Positions 48,071-60,992 of a stretch of 64,000 nt of DNA are shown here, piece after piece. The position numbers and the translations under genes were made by a program. Position 1 is the first letter of the stretch, and every line of letters begins with the position of its first letter. The notes beneath the pieces were generated by a model. The model saw nothing but the letters and a program-made list of their open reading frames with translations, was not told the origin of the DNA and ran no database searches. The stretch is taken from positions 558,001-622,000 of the forward strand of contig NZ_JAGING010000001.1 in NCBI RefSeq assembly GCF_017875835.1, given 5' to 3'. Source of the DNA: Psychrobacter sp. PL19. GTDB taxonomy: Bacteria; Pseudomonadota; Gammaproteobacteria; Pseudomonadales; Moraxellaceae.

Positions 48071-48105
48071 AAAATACCGCCTTGGATGCCAAAGCGGTAT
48101 TTTTA
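48071..48105. terminator. Terminator after gyrB
   Basis: ATACCGC-TTGG and CCAAAGCGGTAT stem with a short loop, T run on the + side and A run on the other. About 56 bp beyond the gyrB stop on the minus strand. Confidence 0.8.
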
Positions 48106-48160
48106 TGTTTTTGAGCAAGGACTGCCTTTTAAACCTAGATATCCCAGTTAGATATCTAAG

Positions 48161-51406
<3,246 letters not shown>

Positions 51407-52657
51407 TTAATAAGAAGACAGCACGCCTTGTTTCATGTGAAACATACTTGGGTTTGACCAGTATTTATTAATAAGAGGCAAAATATCAGCGGTCAGACTG
51501 GTTATGAAAACCTGGCAAGGCAGCTGAGACAAGGTTGATAGCAAAATATCTAATGCCCTATCGTCTAGCTCTGCGGTAATATCATCAAGTAAAACCACTG
51601 GGGTAGCATTTGTGTGATTAGAGCGTTGTGAGGTGTCAGCTGTTTCTGTATTGTTGAGTAGCTCGGTATTATTAAGAAGCAAAGGCAGTTGCGACAGACG
51701 CAGCGCAGTAATCAACAGCTTTTTTTCACCGCGAGACAGTATATTTGCCGCTTGTTCTTTTATTATAGGTAGCTTTGCGGCAATACCAGATGCCGGCTCT
51801 TCATCTATCACTTTATCTATCGTTTCGTCCACTACTGTAGAATTTGCCGATAAACGGCTATTGTTAGAGCGCCAATGCACATGAAGATCAGCACGGTGGC
51901 TGCCTGTACGGGTATAACCCAGCTGTAAATCTTGCGTTAAGCGTTCTGTTAGCTGCACATCAAGAGCAATACTAGCATCATAGCCGGGGTTATAACTGAG
52001 GCTCAGTTGCTGGGCATAAGATGGCAATAGACGCTGAATACTGTCTTCAAAATAAGGCTGCCAGGCTTCGAATATCCGCGCACGATAATGATGAATCAAA
52101 GCGGCATGACTCGCTAGCCCTTGATCCCAGGCTTTTAGCTCGGCATGCTGACTATATGATAGATGTTTGGTTTGTTTAAGTAGACTATTGCGCTGTTTTA
52201 ATAAACGCTGGTATGCCACCCATTGTGGATGAAAGCCCTGTTTCATGTGAAACACTAACCAATCTAATAGTTGGCGGCGACTGGCACTGCCCTGCTCTAG
52301 CATATCCATCGTCGATGGATCTATTAACAAGGTTGGCAATTGTTCCGTTAAAATACTTTGATTATAAACTGTGGTTTGATTCAGCCGTAAAACTGTAGTG
52401 GCATCAGCTTGTTTTTGAATCGCCAATGTACCACCATCAGACAGTTTGGCGTGTACAGTTGCCGCATTTTGATGATGCTGGATATAACGTTTGGGCTGAT
52501 GATGACGGAAACTTTTGCCGCGTGACAATAAAAATATAGCTTCCAGCAGTGAGGTTTTACCACTGCCGTTGGCGCCAATGATGACATTACATGCTGCCGT
52601 CTGTAGATTAACCTGACTAAGATTGCGCAGATGTGAGACTTGTAGACGTTCAATCAT
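51407..52657 (-). CDS. recF: DNA replication and repair protein RecF
   Basis: ATP-binding SMC-like protein that loads RecA at gaps. Walker A IGANGSGKTSLLEAIFLLSRGKSFR near the N-terminus, signature LSRGEKKLLITALRLSQ and Walker B VVLLDDITAELD. About 416 residues, longer than usual (about 360), from Asn/Thr/Ser-rich insertions around bases 51630-51840. ATG 52657 (MIERLQVSHLRN) is the family start. It contains parS-like sites 7 and 8, both coding FHMKQG. Confidence 0.93.
   Translation of the reverse strand: MIERLQVSHLRNLSQVNLQTAACNVIIGANGSGKTSLLEAIFLLSRGKSFRHHQPKRYIQHHQNAATVHAKLSDGGTLAIQKQADATTVLRLNQTTVYNQSILTEQLPTLLIDPSTMDMLEQGSASRRQLLDWLVFHMKQGFHPQWVAYQRLLKQRNSLLKQTKHLSYSQHAELKAWDQGLASHAALIHHYRARIFEAWQPYFEDSIQRLLPSYAQQLSLSYNPGYDASIALDVQLTERLTQDLQLGYTRTGSHRADLHVHWRSNNSRLSANSTVVDETIDKVIDEEPASGIAAKLPIIKEQAANILSRGEKKLLITALRLSQLPLLLNNTELLNNTETADTSQRSNHTNATPVVLLDDITAELDDRALDILLSTLSQLPCQVFITSLTADILPLINKYWSNPSMFHMKQGVLSSY
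51429..51444. promoter_or_regulatory. parS-like site 7 (TGTTTCATGTGAAACA)
   Basis: One centre base from the consensus; located in the last codons of recF. Confidence 0.7.
52239..52254. promoter_or_regulatory. parS-like site 8 (TGTTTCATGTGAAACA)
   Basis: Identical to site 7 and inside recF; both encode the peptide FHMKQG. Confidence 0.7.
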
Positions 52658-52720
52658 AATAATCAAAAAAGCCTGTTAGATATTGTCTATTGTTGCCTGC
52701 CTAAATGATAAAAAAACCAA

Positions 52721-53896
52721 CTAGATACGCATCGGCATAATCACATACTGATGTAAGTCATCATTAAGCTGATTGACCAGTACCGAGGCGTTTGATTGAC
52801 TCATGTGCATCTGCAAGTCACCTTGAATAACACCAAGTACATCTTGTAGATAAGCGGCATTAAAGGACAGCTCCATCGGCTCACCTTCATACTTAGCTTG
52901 TATCATTTCAACTGCTTCGTCTTGTTCAGCATTGTTAGCGCGTACTTCTACCATACCGTCGCTGGCGAAATTAAACACCACACCGCGAGACTTCTCATTA
53001 CTCAAGATAGCGACACGACGCAGTACATCAGCCATTTTCTCTTGATTAAATAGCGCTAATTTATCAGTATTGCTAGGCATAACACGACGATAGTCAGGAA
53101 ATTTACCATCAATAAGACGCGCGGTAAAGGTAACCATTAAATTTTGACTGACTTGTCCTGTGCTATCAACATCGCCAAACGGTAGGCTGACTTGCAAAAA
53201 CTCACGACCGAAACTTAATGTCACCACGCTATCTTGGTCACTGAGCATTTTTCCCAACTCAGTGGTCAAACGTTCAAGCTCAATGACTGCTTTACGCGGT
53301 AAGATAGCCTGCATATTTAAATCTGCGCTAACGTCAATGACGCTGCGAGCCAATGCCAGTCTATGGCCATCAGTAGCCACAGTCGTTAGTTGCTGCTGCG
53401 AGACATCAAATAGCATACCAGTAAGATAATAGCGTACATCTTGAATCGCCATCGCAAACTGAGTCTTATGTATTAAGTCAGTAAGACGACTACGATTAAT
53501 AGTTAATGGCGTGATGTTTTCAGGATTACCTAAGCTTGGATAATCTTCCGCAGGTAGTGTTCCCAGAGTAAATCGGCTCTTACCACTGGTAAGTAAACAG
53601 CGCTCATTTCCTTGGGTTGCGAGATTAACCTGTGCTTGGGCAGGTAATGACTTACAAATATCTTTTAGCTTCATCGCTGGTAAAGTAGTCATACCTGGTT
53701 CAGTACAGGCACCTGCCGGTAATTTGAGAGTTGAAGTCAGCTCTACCTCTAAATCAGAAGCCGTTAAGATCAGCTCAGATTCGGACAACTGCAGCTTAAT
53801 ATTGCCCAAGATAACCATATTGTGGCGTTTATCGGCAGCCTTGGCGATCAAATTTATGGCTTTTAGTAACGACTCTCGATTAATCGATAATTGCAT
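52721..53896 (-). CDS. dnaN: DNA polymerase III beta sliding clamp
   Basis: Ring-shaped processivity factor. 391 residues with three repeated clamp domains; it starts MQLSINRESLLKAINLIAKAADKRHNMVILGNIKL and ends HQYVIMPMRI, the clamp consensus C-terminus. Lies 63 bp from recF and 335 bp from dnaA, same strand, in the classical origin order. Confidence 0.97.
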   Translation of the reverse strand: MQLSINRESLLKAINLIAKAADKRHNMVILGNIKLQLSESELILTASDLEVELTSTLKLPAGACTEPGMTTLPAMKLKDICKSLPAQAQVNLATQGNERCLLTSGKSRFTLGTLPAEDYPSLGNPENITPLTINRSRLTDLIHKTQFAMAIQDVRYYLTGMLFDVSQQQLTTVATDGHRLALARSVIDVSADLNMQAILPRKAVIELERLTTELGKMLSDQDSVVTLSFGREFLQVSLPFGDVDSTGQVSQNLMVTFTARLIDGKFPDYRRVMPSNTDKLALFNQEKMADVLRRVAILSNEKSRGVVFNFASDGMVEVRANNAEQDEAVEMIQAKYEGEPMELSFNAAYLQDVLGVIQGDLQMHMSQSNASVLVNQLNDDLHQYVIMPMRI

Positions 53897-54231
53897 GCTG
53901 GGTTACTCTTATTTGAATGGCTGTTATGTTGCTAGTTTTTCTTTGAATGTTATTTTTTTCAAACTCTTTTATTCTACTAGCGTTGATTTTCAGTGCCTTG
54001 AGACTATGTTAGCCATGCTGACTTACACCAATACAAATATATGAATATAGAAACATAAAGTGTACAGATATCGTATTTATTGAAAAAATAGTATTCATCA
54101 GTCATTTATAAACGGTTAATAGCTATTACTGACTGACTTGTAACGCAATGCTCAATAAATAAGCACCTTTTATTTTTAACCATTATAAACCATATCTACT
54201 GGCTAAAACACAATAGTAACGACATCCTCTA
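53897..54231. other. 335-bp gap between dnaA and dnaN
   Basis: AT-rich spacer, no ORF or repeat recognised; probably contains a dnaN promoter. Confidence 0.4.
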
Positions 54232-55683
54232 TTAAGCTTGTAGCATCATCGCCAGCGACTTGTAATCCTTGTCAAATGCAGGATCTGCCGCCCGTAGTTC
54301 CGCTACTTTATCACAGCCATGCATCACCGTTGTGTGATCACGACCTCCAAAGAACTGGCCAATCTCAGGAAAGCTGTCGCCTGTAAGCTCGCGCGATAAT
54401 GCCATAGCAATTTGGCGTGGGCGGGCGATACTACGCGTACGCTTACGACCCATTAAATCTTTTATCGTCACATCGTAATACTCTGCGACTACTTTACGGA
54501 TATTGTCCATATTAACGGCTTGTACGCGCATAGCCACGATATCTTTTAGTGCGTACTGCACCATTTCAAGTGTAATCGGCGCCCCAGTTAAATTAGCATT
54601 GGCAAATACTTGATTCAATGCGCCCTCTAAACGTCTAACATTAGAGACCACATTTTGAGCAATAAATAACGCACAATCTTTGGGTAAGGTCATCCCATAC
54701 CAGGCGGCCTTTTTCTGTAATATTTGCACGCGCGTATCAATCTCAGGCGGATCAACGGCGACTGTCAAACCCCAAGAAAATCGTGAGCGAAAACGTTCAT
54801 CGAATTCAGTCATTTGTGAAGGATGACGGTCAGAAGCTAAAATAAGTTGTTTGTCACCACTAGTAAAATCAGCGAATAATGTTAGAAACTCATTACTACT
54901 TTTGGTTTTTCCAGCTAGCACATGAATATCATCAACAATTAATAAATCTACTTTTTTTATTTTCTTTTTAAAGTCTTCTATTTTATTATTTCTTAATGAA
55001 TAAACCAGTTGGTTAATAAATTTTTCAGAAGTAAAGTAATAAAAACTTCTATTATTTTTTAAATAGCGATGTGCAACCGAATGCATTAAATGCGTTTTTC
55101 CCAAACCAGAAGGTCCGTATATGAACAAAGGGTTATGACGATTTTTTGATTGACGCTTACTTAGCTCATAACAAGCTTTATAGGCAAGATTATTAGATTT
55201 ACCTGTAACAAAAGTTTCAAAGGTAAAGTCAGGATTGAGATAACTTAGCGATTTGGTATCAGCAGAGTCAACGAGCGCAGCGTGCTGCATAGCACCGTCA
55301 TTATCTGCCTGCCTGCTACTGGTTTTTGTAACCTGAAGCGCTAGGGGAGGGGATGGGTTATTCTCCTCAAATAAAGAGCCTGACGTTTGAGGTTCACTAT
55401 CTGCCGGCTCGTAATTGGGTTGTTCGCTGTTGTTAGCGTGATCAACACGGACGATGACTTCTTCAATGCTACCCTGACTGTGCTTAGTAACCAATTTCTG
55501 AATATCATGTAGGTGGTTCTTTTTGATGTAAGAAACAAAGTAATCATTGGGAGCCCGAATGATAAGCGTCTGTGCTTCTTGATGTGCTGACAGGGGTCTC
55601 AACCACATAGTAAATACGTTATCTTTAACGTGATAGCGCAAATCATCTAAGCATCTATCCCAAATTGTAGCAGTATCTATCAT
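54232..55683 (-). CDS. dnaA: Chromosomal replication initiator DnaA
   Basis: AAA+ initiator that melts oriC. Domain I begins MIDTATIWDRCLDDLRYHV, domain II is a variable acidic linker. Domain III has Walker A IYGPSGLGKTHLMHSVAHR and Walker B LLIVDDIHVLAGK. Domain IV carries the box-binding motif RELTGDSFPEIGQFFGGRDHTTVMHGCDKV. About 483 residues. ATG 55683 is the family start (in-frame ATG 55701 upstream). The stretch 54890-55080 is markedly AT-rich. Confidence 0.97.
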   Translation of the reverse strand: MIDTATIWDRCLDDLRYHVKDNVFTMWLRPLSAHQEAQTLIIRAPNDYFVSYIKKNHLHDIQKLVTKHSQGSIEEVIVRVDHANNSEQPNYEPADSEPQTSGSLFEENNPSPPLALQVTKTSSRQADNDGAMQHAALVDSADTKSLSYLNPDFTFETFVTGKSNNLAYKACYELSKRQSKNRHNPLFIYGPSGLGKTHLMHSVAHRYLKNNRSFYYFTSEKFINQLVYSLRNNKIEDFKKKIKKVDLLIVDDIHVLAGKTKSSNEFLTLFADFTSGDKQLILASDRHPSQMTEFDERFRSRFSWGLTVAVDPPEIDTRVQILQKKAAWYGMTLPKDCALFIAQNVVSNVRRLEGALNQVFANANLTGAPITLEMVQYALKDIVAMRVQAVNMDNIRKVVAEYYDVTIKDLMGRKRTRSIARPRQIAMALSRELTGDSFPEIGQFFGGRDHTTVMHGCDKVAELRAADPAFDKDYKSLAMMLQA

Positions 55684-55689
55684 GAAAAA

Positions 55690-56286
55690 TATTAGCCTCA
55701 TAACTTAAAGTAATTCGACTCTCTAGGCGTTCGTTATTAAACACCTAGTAACGAGTATAAACTCTGCGAGCGGCACTAAAACTAGTGGCACAAAATGGTC
55801 GTTTGTGCGGGATGCTAATTTAACATAAACAGCCTGTGGATAACATCTAATTTTTTGTGGATAAAGCTGTGGATAGTTTTGTGGATAAGTCTTGATGTTG
55901 AGTTATCCATATTCCACCCACAGGTTGTCCACAGGTTTACCCATAGCCTAGTCTTTTGATATTAAAGAGGAAAAGTGACTTAACCACAGATATTATGCCT
56001 CCCAACAACAACAATACTTATATATATTAATTAATAGTTATTATGGAATAGCGACATTTCTGTGGATAACTTTGTAAACTGTACTGAAAATTTGAGCTAG
56101 TTTTCACTTTCACAGTTGACAATAATTTATCAGTAACCCATTAATATTTGAATCAATTGCATTGCTTATTCACAACCATTAGTAAAAAATAACGAGCAAA
56201 GAGGATTAGTTGATTGACCCAAATATGATGGAATGATATAATCCTTCGTTATTACGGATTTAGTCCATTATTTTGATAGGTGAGTT
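55690..56286. other. oriC: Chromosomal replication origin (oriC)
   Basis: Intergenic region between divergent dnaA and rpmH. DnaA boxes (TTATCCACA or complement): perfect at 55835-55843, 55856-55864, 55880-55888 and 56061-56069; one-mismatch at 55868-55876 (TGTGGATAG), 55903-55911 (TTATCCATA) and 55925-55933 (TTGTCCACA). AT-rich stretches follow at 55980-56060 and 56100-56200, a plausible unwinding region. Gene direction flips on the two sides (dnaA-recF-gyrB left, rpmH-yidC-mnmE right), as expected for an origin. Confidence 0.92.
56214..56242 (+). promoter_or_regulatory. Sigma-70 promoter of rpmH
   Basis: TTGACC, 17-base spacer, TATAAT. Near-consensus and 45 bp before the rpmH ATG. Confidence 0.85.
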
Positions 56287-56421
56287 ATGAAACGTACATT
56301 CCAACCAAGCGTCATCAAACGCAAGCGTACTCACGGTTTCCGTGCTCGTATGGCAACTAAAAAAGGCCGTCAGGTCCTAGCACGTCGCCGCGCTAAAGGT
56401 CGTCATCGTCTTACCGTATAG
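56287..56421 (+). CDS. rpmH: Ribosomal protein L34
   Basis: Short basic 44-residue protein of the large ribosomal subunit: starts [18 protein letters not shown] and ends [12 protein letters not shown], an unmistakable L34. It heads the rpmH-rnpA-yidD-yidC-mnmE series and has a near-consensus promoter upstream. A ribosome site (AGGTGAG) precedes the ATG. Confidence 0.98.
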   Translation: MKRTFQPSVIKRKRTHGFRARMATKKGRQVLARRRAKGRHRLTV

Positions 56422-56537
56422 TCCAATCAATCGGTAACATACGACCTTCATGGCTCATGATGCGCGTTGTGCGTCTATTATTTATAGACCATATTTAATT
56501 ATCAATATTGACCACAACCTTCACATAGCTATATATT

Positions 56538-56565
56538 AAAAGCGCCCACATCGGCGCTTTTTTTG
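56538..56565 (+). terminator. Hairpin between rpmH and rnpA
   Basis: AAAGCGCC and GGCGCTTT stem, loop of 6, then T run. Likely attenuates transcription so that L34 is made in excess over RnpA. Confidence 0.8.
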
Positions 56566-56625
56566 TCGCTACATTTCGTCATGCTTATTTCGATACTGCT
56601 ATTAGCTCTCATTTTAGGTTGTACT

Positions 56626-56997
56626 ATGCCCGACATCATCCCAGCTACACCCACTGCCTGTTTCACCAAAGAGCAGCGCCTGCTGACACCAGCTGCCTTT
56701 CGTGAGGTGTTTGATGCACCTGAGCGTAAACTACATCAAAGTCATCTGATGGCTTTTGTGAGCTCTAATATCCACGCTCAGCCGCGTATAGGTATGGCAA
56801 TTACCAAACGTAAGGTACCTACTGCTGTCATCCGTAATTTAATTAAGAGAAAAATAAGAGAGCAGTTTCGTAGGCAAGCCTATAGTTTAGAAAACAAAGA
56901 TATTGTTTTCATTGTTAAAAAGTCTTTAAAAGATATTGATAAAAAAGAATTAGAGAATCAAATAAATAATATATTTAAAAAAATAGAAAAAAAGTAA
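56626..56997 (+). CDS. rnpA: Ribonuclease P protein component
   Basis: Protein subunit of RNase P for tRNA 5' maturation. Begins FTKEQRLLTPAAFREVFDA; the RNA-binding motif is AVIRNLIKRKIREQFRR. About 123 residues. ATG 56626 (AGG upstream) is preferred; the frame extends to 56563, where a hydrophobic stretch overlaps the terminator and is unlikely to be translated. The 3' third is very AT-rich. The stop is one base before the yidD ATG. Confidence 0.9.
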   Translation: MPDIIPATPTACFTKEQRLLTPAAFREVFDAPERKLHQSHLMAFVSSNIHAQPRIGMAITKRKVPTAVIRNLIKRKIREQFRRQAYSLENKDIVFIVKKSLKDIDKKELENQINNIFKKIEKK

Positions 56998-56998
56998 A

Positions 56999-57391
56999 AT
57001 GAATAATTTAATAAAAAATATAAATATTTTTTTCTATAAATTATTTTCTAGCCTTATATTCATTTATCAAAAAATAATTAGTCCTATAACACCTGCTCGT
57101 TGTCGGTACTACCCAACATGCTCAAACTACGGTAAACAGGCGTTAGCATGGCATGGTGTTTGGGCAGGTAGCTGGTTACTATTAAAACGTATTGGTCGCT
57201 GTCAGCCTTGGGGTGGACATGGCATTGATTTTGTACCGCTACCTTTAGCGTCTTATATTTATCATTATTTACCTGTCACTGTCACTGGTTCTAATGCGAA
57301 TACAGCTACTGTTGCAACAGATAGAGATAATCACGTTTATCGTGATAACGTTAGCTATGGCGCTCGTTTAAATCACCTTCTGAAACCGTAA
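56999..57391 (+). CDS. yidD: Membrane protein insertion efficiency factor YidD
   Basis: 130 residues with an N-terminal amphipathic/hydrophobic part and the diagnostic ARCRYYPTCSNYGKQAL and RIGRCQPWGGHGIDFVP. Assists YidC in inserting membrane proteins. The 5' 70 bases are extremely AT-rich. A C-terminal Thr/Asp/Asn extension beyond the usual about 80-90 residues is present. Confidence 0.93.
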   Translation: MNNLIKNINIFFYKLFSSLIFIYQKIISPITPARCRYYPTCSNYGKQALAWHGVWAGSWLLLKRIGRCQPWGGHGIDFVPLPLASYIYHYLPVTVTGSNANTATVATDRDNHVYRDNVSYGARLNHLLKP

Positions 57392-57584
57392 TAATTTCAA
57401 CACTTTATAAGTGCTTTGAGTCACCTACCAGCTTATCTATACTGTTGGTATCATTTAAGGTGGTTTTTTAGTAAAATGATGAGCATTTTATGCCAATGAC
57501 AACTGGCGTCGTGGCTCTACACAAAAGCTGCGGCTAAATCTTGGTCATGGCACACGCCCAAATTTTTCACTCTAGGATAGGTTT

Positions 57585-59276
57585 ATGCAAAAGATATTTC
57601 GGGTGATGATCATCATTGCGATGTTGATCACCGCTTATCTGCTGATTTTGGCATGGCGAGATGATAATGCTGATGCGCCTGCTGTAGATGCAGAGCCAAT
57701 AACTGCAACCTCAGTAGGTGCTGATATTCCATCTACCACTGGTGCAGCAGGTGACATCCCGGTACAGACGTTACCTACTGATGTTAGTGTGGCGGCAACT
57801 GTGCCGACTGCATCGACTAAAGATGCGGGTCTCATCACGGTAACGACTAACCGCTATGATATCAAAATCAGTCCAGAAGGTGGCGATATCGTCTATGCTG
57901 CCCTCAAGCAGTATGATGCGACGCTCGATGGTGAAAAGCCTTTTGTATTGCTAGAGAATGATAGCAATCGTGTTTATGTGGCTCAGTCTGGTCTTATTGG
58001 TAAAGATGGTATTGATACTGCGGCAGGTCGTGCTACTTACAGTCATACAACCAACAGTTATGTCATGAAAGAGGGACAACAAACGTTATTAGTACCGCTC
58101 ACGTACAAAAAAGATGGCGTTACGATTACCAAGACTTTTACTTTTACCCATGATGAATACCCTATTGATGTTAGCTACCAGATCCAGAACGCGTCTACGC
58201 AGCCATGGCAAGGACAGTTATTTGCGCAACTAAAGCGTGATGATAGTAAAGATCCTGGTATGTCTGATAAAGGCGCGCTGAGCATGGCGACCTATTTAGG
58301 TGGCGCTTGGGGTACACCTGATGACCCTTACAACAAGTTGAAGTTTGATGACTTTAGTGATGGTGAATTGACTACGACCAGTGATAAAGGTTGGGTTGGT
58401 ATCGTGCAGCATTATTTTGTATCAGCATGGACGCCTAACAACTTCACCGGTCAATTCTTCAGTCGTGAAACTGGCGATGAATACTTTATAGGTTTTAATA
58501 GCCAGCCTATTAATGTCGCAATGAATAAGCAAGCAACGTTAAGTGCAACGCTATACGCAGGGCCAAAAGTACAGTCTGAGCTTAAAGATGTTGCTGTTGG
58601 TCTGAATCAGACGGTCGATTATGGTCTGTTATGGCCAATCTCAAAAATATTATTTGCGATACTTGATGGTATTCATAACATCCTTGGTAACTGGGGTTGG
58701 TCAATCATTGGTTTGACGGTTTTAGTTAAGTTTGCCTTGATGTGGTTCTCTAACAAGAGCTATTACTCAATGGCGAAGATGCGTGCTATTGCACCGCGTC
58801 TAGCAGCGCTTAAAGAAGAGCACGGCAGCGACCGGATGAAAATGTCGCAAGAGATGATGGGGATTTATAAGGAAGAAAAGGTCAATCCAATGGCCGGTTG
58901 TCTGCCTATATTAATGCAGATGCCTATCTTTTTAGCCCTGTATTGGGTGCTGGTCGAGAGTGTTGAGCTACGTCATGCCCCTTGGATCTTATGGATTCAG
59001 GATTTATCAGCGATGGATCCGTGGTTTATTTTACCACTACTGATGGGTGCTTCTATGTTTGTACAGCAGCAGCTTAACCCACAGCCAACTGATCCCATGC
59101 AAGCGAAAGTAATGAAGTTTTTACCGATTATCTTTACCGCTTTCATGCTGTTCTTCCCTGCAGGTCTGGTATTATACTGGACAGTTAACAACTTATTTAG
59201 TATGACGCATCAATATATCGTCAATAAAAAAGTTCAAGAAGAGCAAAAACTGCGTACTGTTAAAGTGCTTGATTAA
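57585..59276 (+). CDS. yidC: Membrane protein insertase YidC
   Basis: Inner-membrane insertase for Sec-dependent and independent proteins. N-terminal helix (IFRVMIIIAMLITAYLLILAWRDD), then a large periplasmic domain (from ITVTTNRYDIKISPEGGDIVYAAL). Five conserved C-terminal helices follow, with GWSIIGLTVLVKFALMWFSNKSYYSMAKMRAI and MAGCLPILMQMPIFLALYWVL. 563 residues, with the usual basic tail. Start has a TAGGATAGG-type site. Own terminator after it. Confidence 0.97.
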   Translation: MQKIFRVMIIIAMLITAYLLILAWRDDNADAPAVDAEPITATSVGADIPSTTGAAGDIPVQTLPTDVSVAATVPTASTKDAGLITVTTNRYDIKISPEGGDIVYAALKQYDATLDGEKPFVLLENDSNRVYVAQSGLIGKDGIDTAAGRATYSHTTNSYVMKEGQQTLLVPLTYKKDGVTITKTFTFTHDEYPIDVSYQIQNASTQPWQGQLFAQLKRDDSKDPGMSDKGALSMATYLGGAWGTPDDPYNKLKFDDFSDGELTTTSDKGWVGIVQHYFVSAWTPNNFTGQFFSRETGDEYFIGFNSQPINVAMNKQATLSATLYAGPKVQSELKDVAVGLNQTVDYGLLWPISKILFAILDGIHNILGNWGWSIIGLTVLVKFALMWFSNKSYYSMAKMRAIAPRLAALKEEHGSDRMKMSQEMMGIYKEEKVNPMAGCLPILMQMPIFLALYWVLVESVELRHAPWILWIQDLSAMDPWFILPLLMGASMFVQQQLNPQPTDPMQAKVMKFLPIIFTAFMLFFPAGLVLYWTVNNLFSMTHQYIVNKKVQEEQKLRTVKVLD

Positions 59277-59310
59277 TGAGTTGGTCCATAACTAGTTAGG
59301 TTAATAACTA

Positions 59311-59341
59311 AAAAACCATCGCTCTAGCGGTGGTTTTTTTA
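59311..59341 (+). terminator. Terminator after yidC
   Basis: AACCATCGC and GCGGTGGTT stem with a 4-base loop, T run of seven. Confidence 0.85.
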
Positions 59342-59413
59342 TGCAATATTTCATCGTTCTGTGCTGAGCAAAACTAAATAAAAAACACCAAACACCGTTA
59401 TATAAAGTTTGCT

Positions 59414-59442
59414 TTGTCAGTCTAGGCCGAGCCGTCTATAAT
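59414..59442 (+). promoter_or_regulatory. Likely promoter of mnmE
   Basis: TTGTCA, 17-base spacer, TATAAT, ending 26 bp before the chosen mnmE start. Confidence 0.75.
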
Positions 59443-59468
59443 GGGGTTTTTAGCTATTGAGAGTAAGT

Positions 59469-60932
59469 GTGGATACTGACGCAACCTTGTCACCGCCAAC
59501 TGATCTACCAGATCCGTCTACTGTATCTGGATTGGCCACGATTGCCGCCATTGCTACCCCTCTTGGACGAGGCGGAGTAGGAGTTATCCGTTTGTCAGGA
59601 GCTAAGGCGTATGCTATCGCTTGTCAACTGACCGGTAAGTCTGCTTTTACCCCAAGATTAGCAAGCTTTTGCCGTTTTTACCAAGCGGATGGTACGACTA
59701 TTGATGAAGGGCTAGTGCTGTATTTTAAAGCACCCCATTCCTTCACGGGTGAAGACGTGATTGAGCTGCAAGGTCATGGCGGTATGATATTACAGAGCCA
59801 GCTGTTAGCGCGGACCTTTGAATTGGGTGCGAAGCAAGCTGGTGCTGGTGAATTTTCTTATCGTGCTTTTGATAATGACAAACTAGATTTGGTACAGGCA
59901 GAAGCTATTGCTGATGCCATCGATGCGACCAGTGCTGCTGCTGCCAGTAGTGCGATTCGATCATTGAGTGGCGAGTTTTCACAAAAAATTAACCAGCTAC
60001 TAGAACAACTTATTCACTTGCGTTTACATGTCGAAGCAGCCATTGATTTTCCTGATGAAGAAGACGTTGATTTCTTATCTGATGGGGTGATTCAGAATAA
60101 GCTTGAGCAAACCCAAGCACAGATCCAGCAAGTATTGGAAACTGCTAAGCAAGGTCAGTTATTACGTGATGGTATTCACGTGGTATTAGCAGGTAGGCCA
60201 AATGCGGGTAAATCTAGCTTGCTTAATCGTCTGGCAGGTCAAGAGCGCGCTATCGTCACCGAAGTGGCGGGTACTACTCGTGATACCTTACAAGAAACGG
60301 TCGTACTGAATGGTTTAACGCTACATTTGACTGATACTGCAGGCTTGCGTGATACCGAAGATACGGTAGAACGCATCGGCATTGCACGTGCACGCACTGC
60401 TATCAAACAGGCAGATATATTATTAATGGTTTATGACGTTACGCGTGATATCGAGGATAATGGCACACCGCTACAATTAGCAGAGCAGTTGTTCGGCGAG
60501 TTACCAGATGCTGAGCGCCTATTCATTATTGCCAATAAAAGCGATTTATTAAGTGATTCTTTAAGCACTAAGGTAAACGATAACGTCACTGCTATTTCTC
60601 AAGCCCAAATCAATAATCAAGGTTATGAACAGGTGCACGTTTCATGTGAAACAGGTGCCGGTATCGAAGAGTTAGTTGAAGTCTTATGTGCCAAAGTAGG
60701 GTTTCATCCCCCCGAAAACAGCCTAATTGCCCGTACTCGCCACTTAGATGCCTTAAGACGAACGGCCAATCACCTAATAGAAGCCCACGAACAGTTGACG
60801 GTGTTCAGCGCCGGTGAGTTGGTCGCCGAAAGCTTACGTCAAGCGCAGATTAGCTTAGGCGAAATCACTGGAGAGTTTAGTGCTGATGATTTATTAGGCA
60901 AAATTTTTGGCAGTTTTTGTATTGGCAAATGA
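59469..60932 (+). CDS. mnmE: tRNA modification GTPase MnmE
   Basis: With MnmG makes the 5-carboxymethylaminomethyl group at wobble U34. N-terminal folate-binding-like domain (ATIAAIATPLGRGGVGVIRLSG); GTPase P-loop AGRPNAGKSSLLNRLAG; switch DTAGLRDTEDTVERIGIARA; NKSD-type motif ANKSDLL. It ends in FCIGK, with the catalytic Cys. GTG 59469 is preferred (GAGAG upstream); TTG 59457 also possible. Contains parS-like site 9 in codons for VSCET. 487 residues. Confidence 0.94.
   Translation: MDTDATLSPPTDLPDPSTVSGLATIAAIATPLGRGGVGVIRLSGAKAYAIACQLTGKSAFTPRLASFCRFYQADGTTIDEGLVLYFKAPHSFTGEDVIELQGHGGMILQSQLLARTFELGAKQAGAGEFSYRAFDNDKLDLVQAEAIADAIDATSAAAASSAIRSLSGEFSQKINQLLEQLIHLRLHVEAAIDFPDEEDVDFLSDGVIQNKLEQTQAQIQQVLETAKQGQLLRDGIHVVLAGRPNAGKSSLLNRLAGQERAIVTEVAGTTRDTLQETVVLNGLTLHLTDTAGLRDTEDTVERIGIARARTAIKQADILLMVYDVTRDIEDNGTPLQLAEQLFGELPDAERLFIIANKSDLLSDSLSTKVNDNVTAISQAQINNQGYEQVHVSCETGAGIEELVEVLCAKVGFHPPENSLIARTRHLDALRRTANHLIEAHEQLTVFSAGELVAESLRQAQISLGEITGEFSADDLLGKIFGSFCIGK
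60638..60653. promoter_or_regulatory. parS-like site 9 (CGTTTCATGTGAAACA)
   Basis: Two bases from the consensus, inside mnmE. Confidence 0.6.
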
Positions 60933-60992
60933 TGCACTAAGTCTATTAATGCGTCGTTTAAAATAAAGTCTCTAAGGAATGACTCCGCCTGT

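Noticed and set aside
55690..56286. Small gene in the oriC region
   Set aside because: Only short, AT-biased frames between the DnaA boxes and the rpmH promoter.
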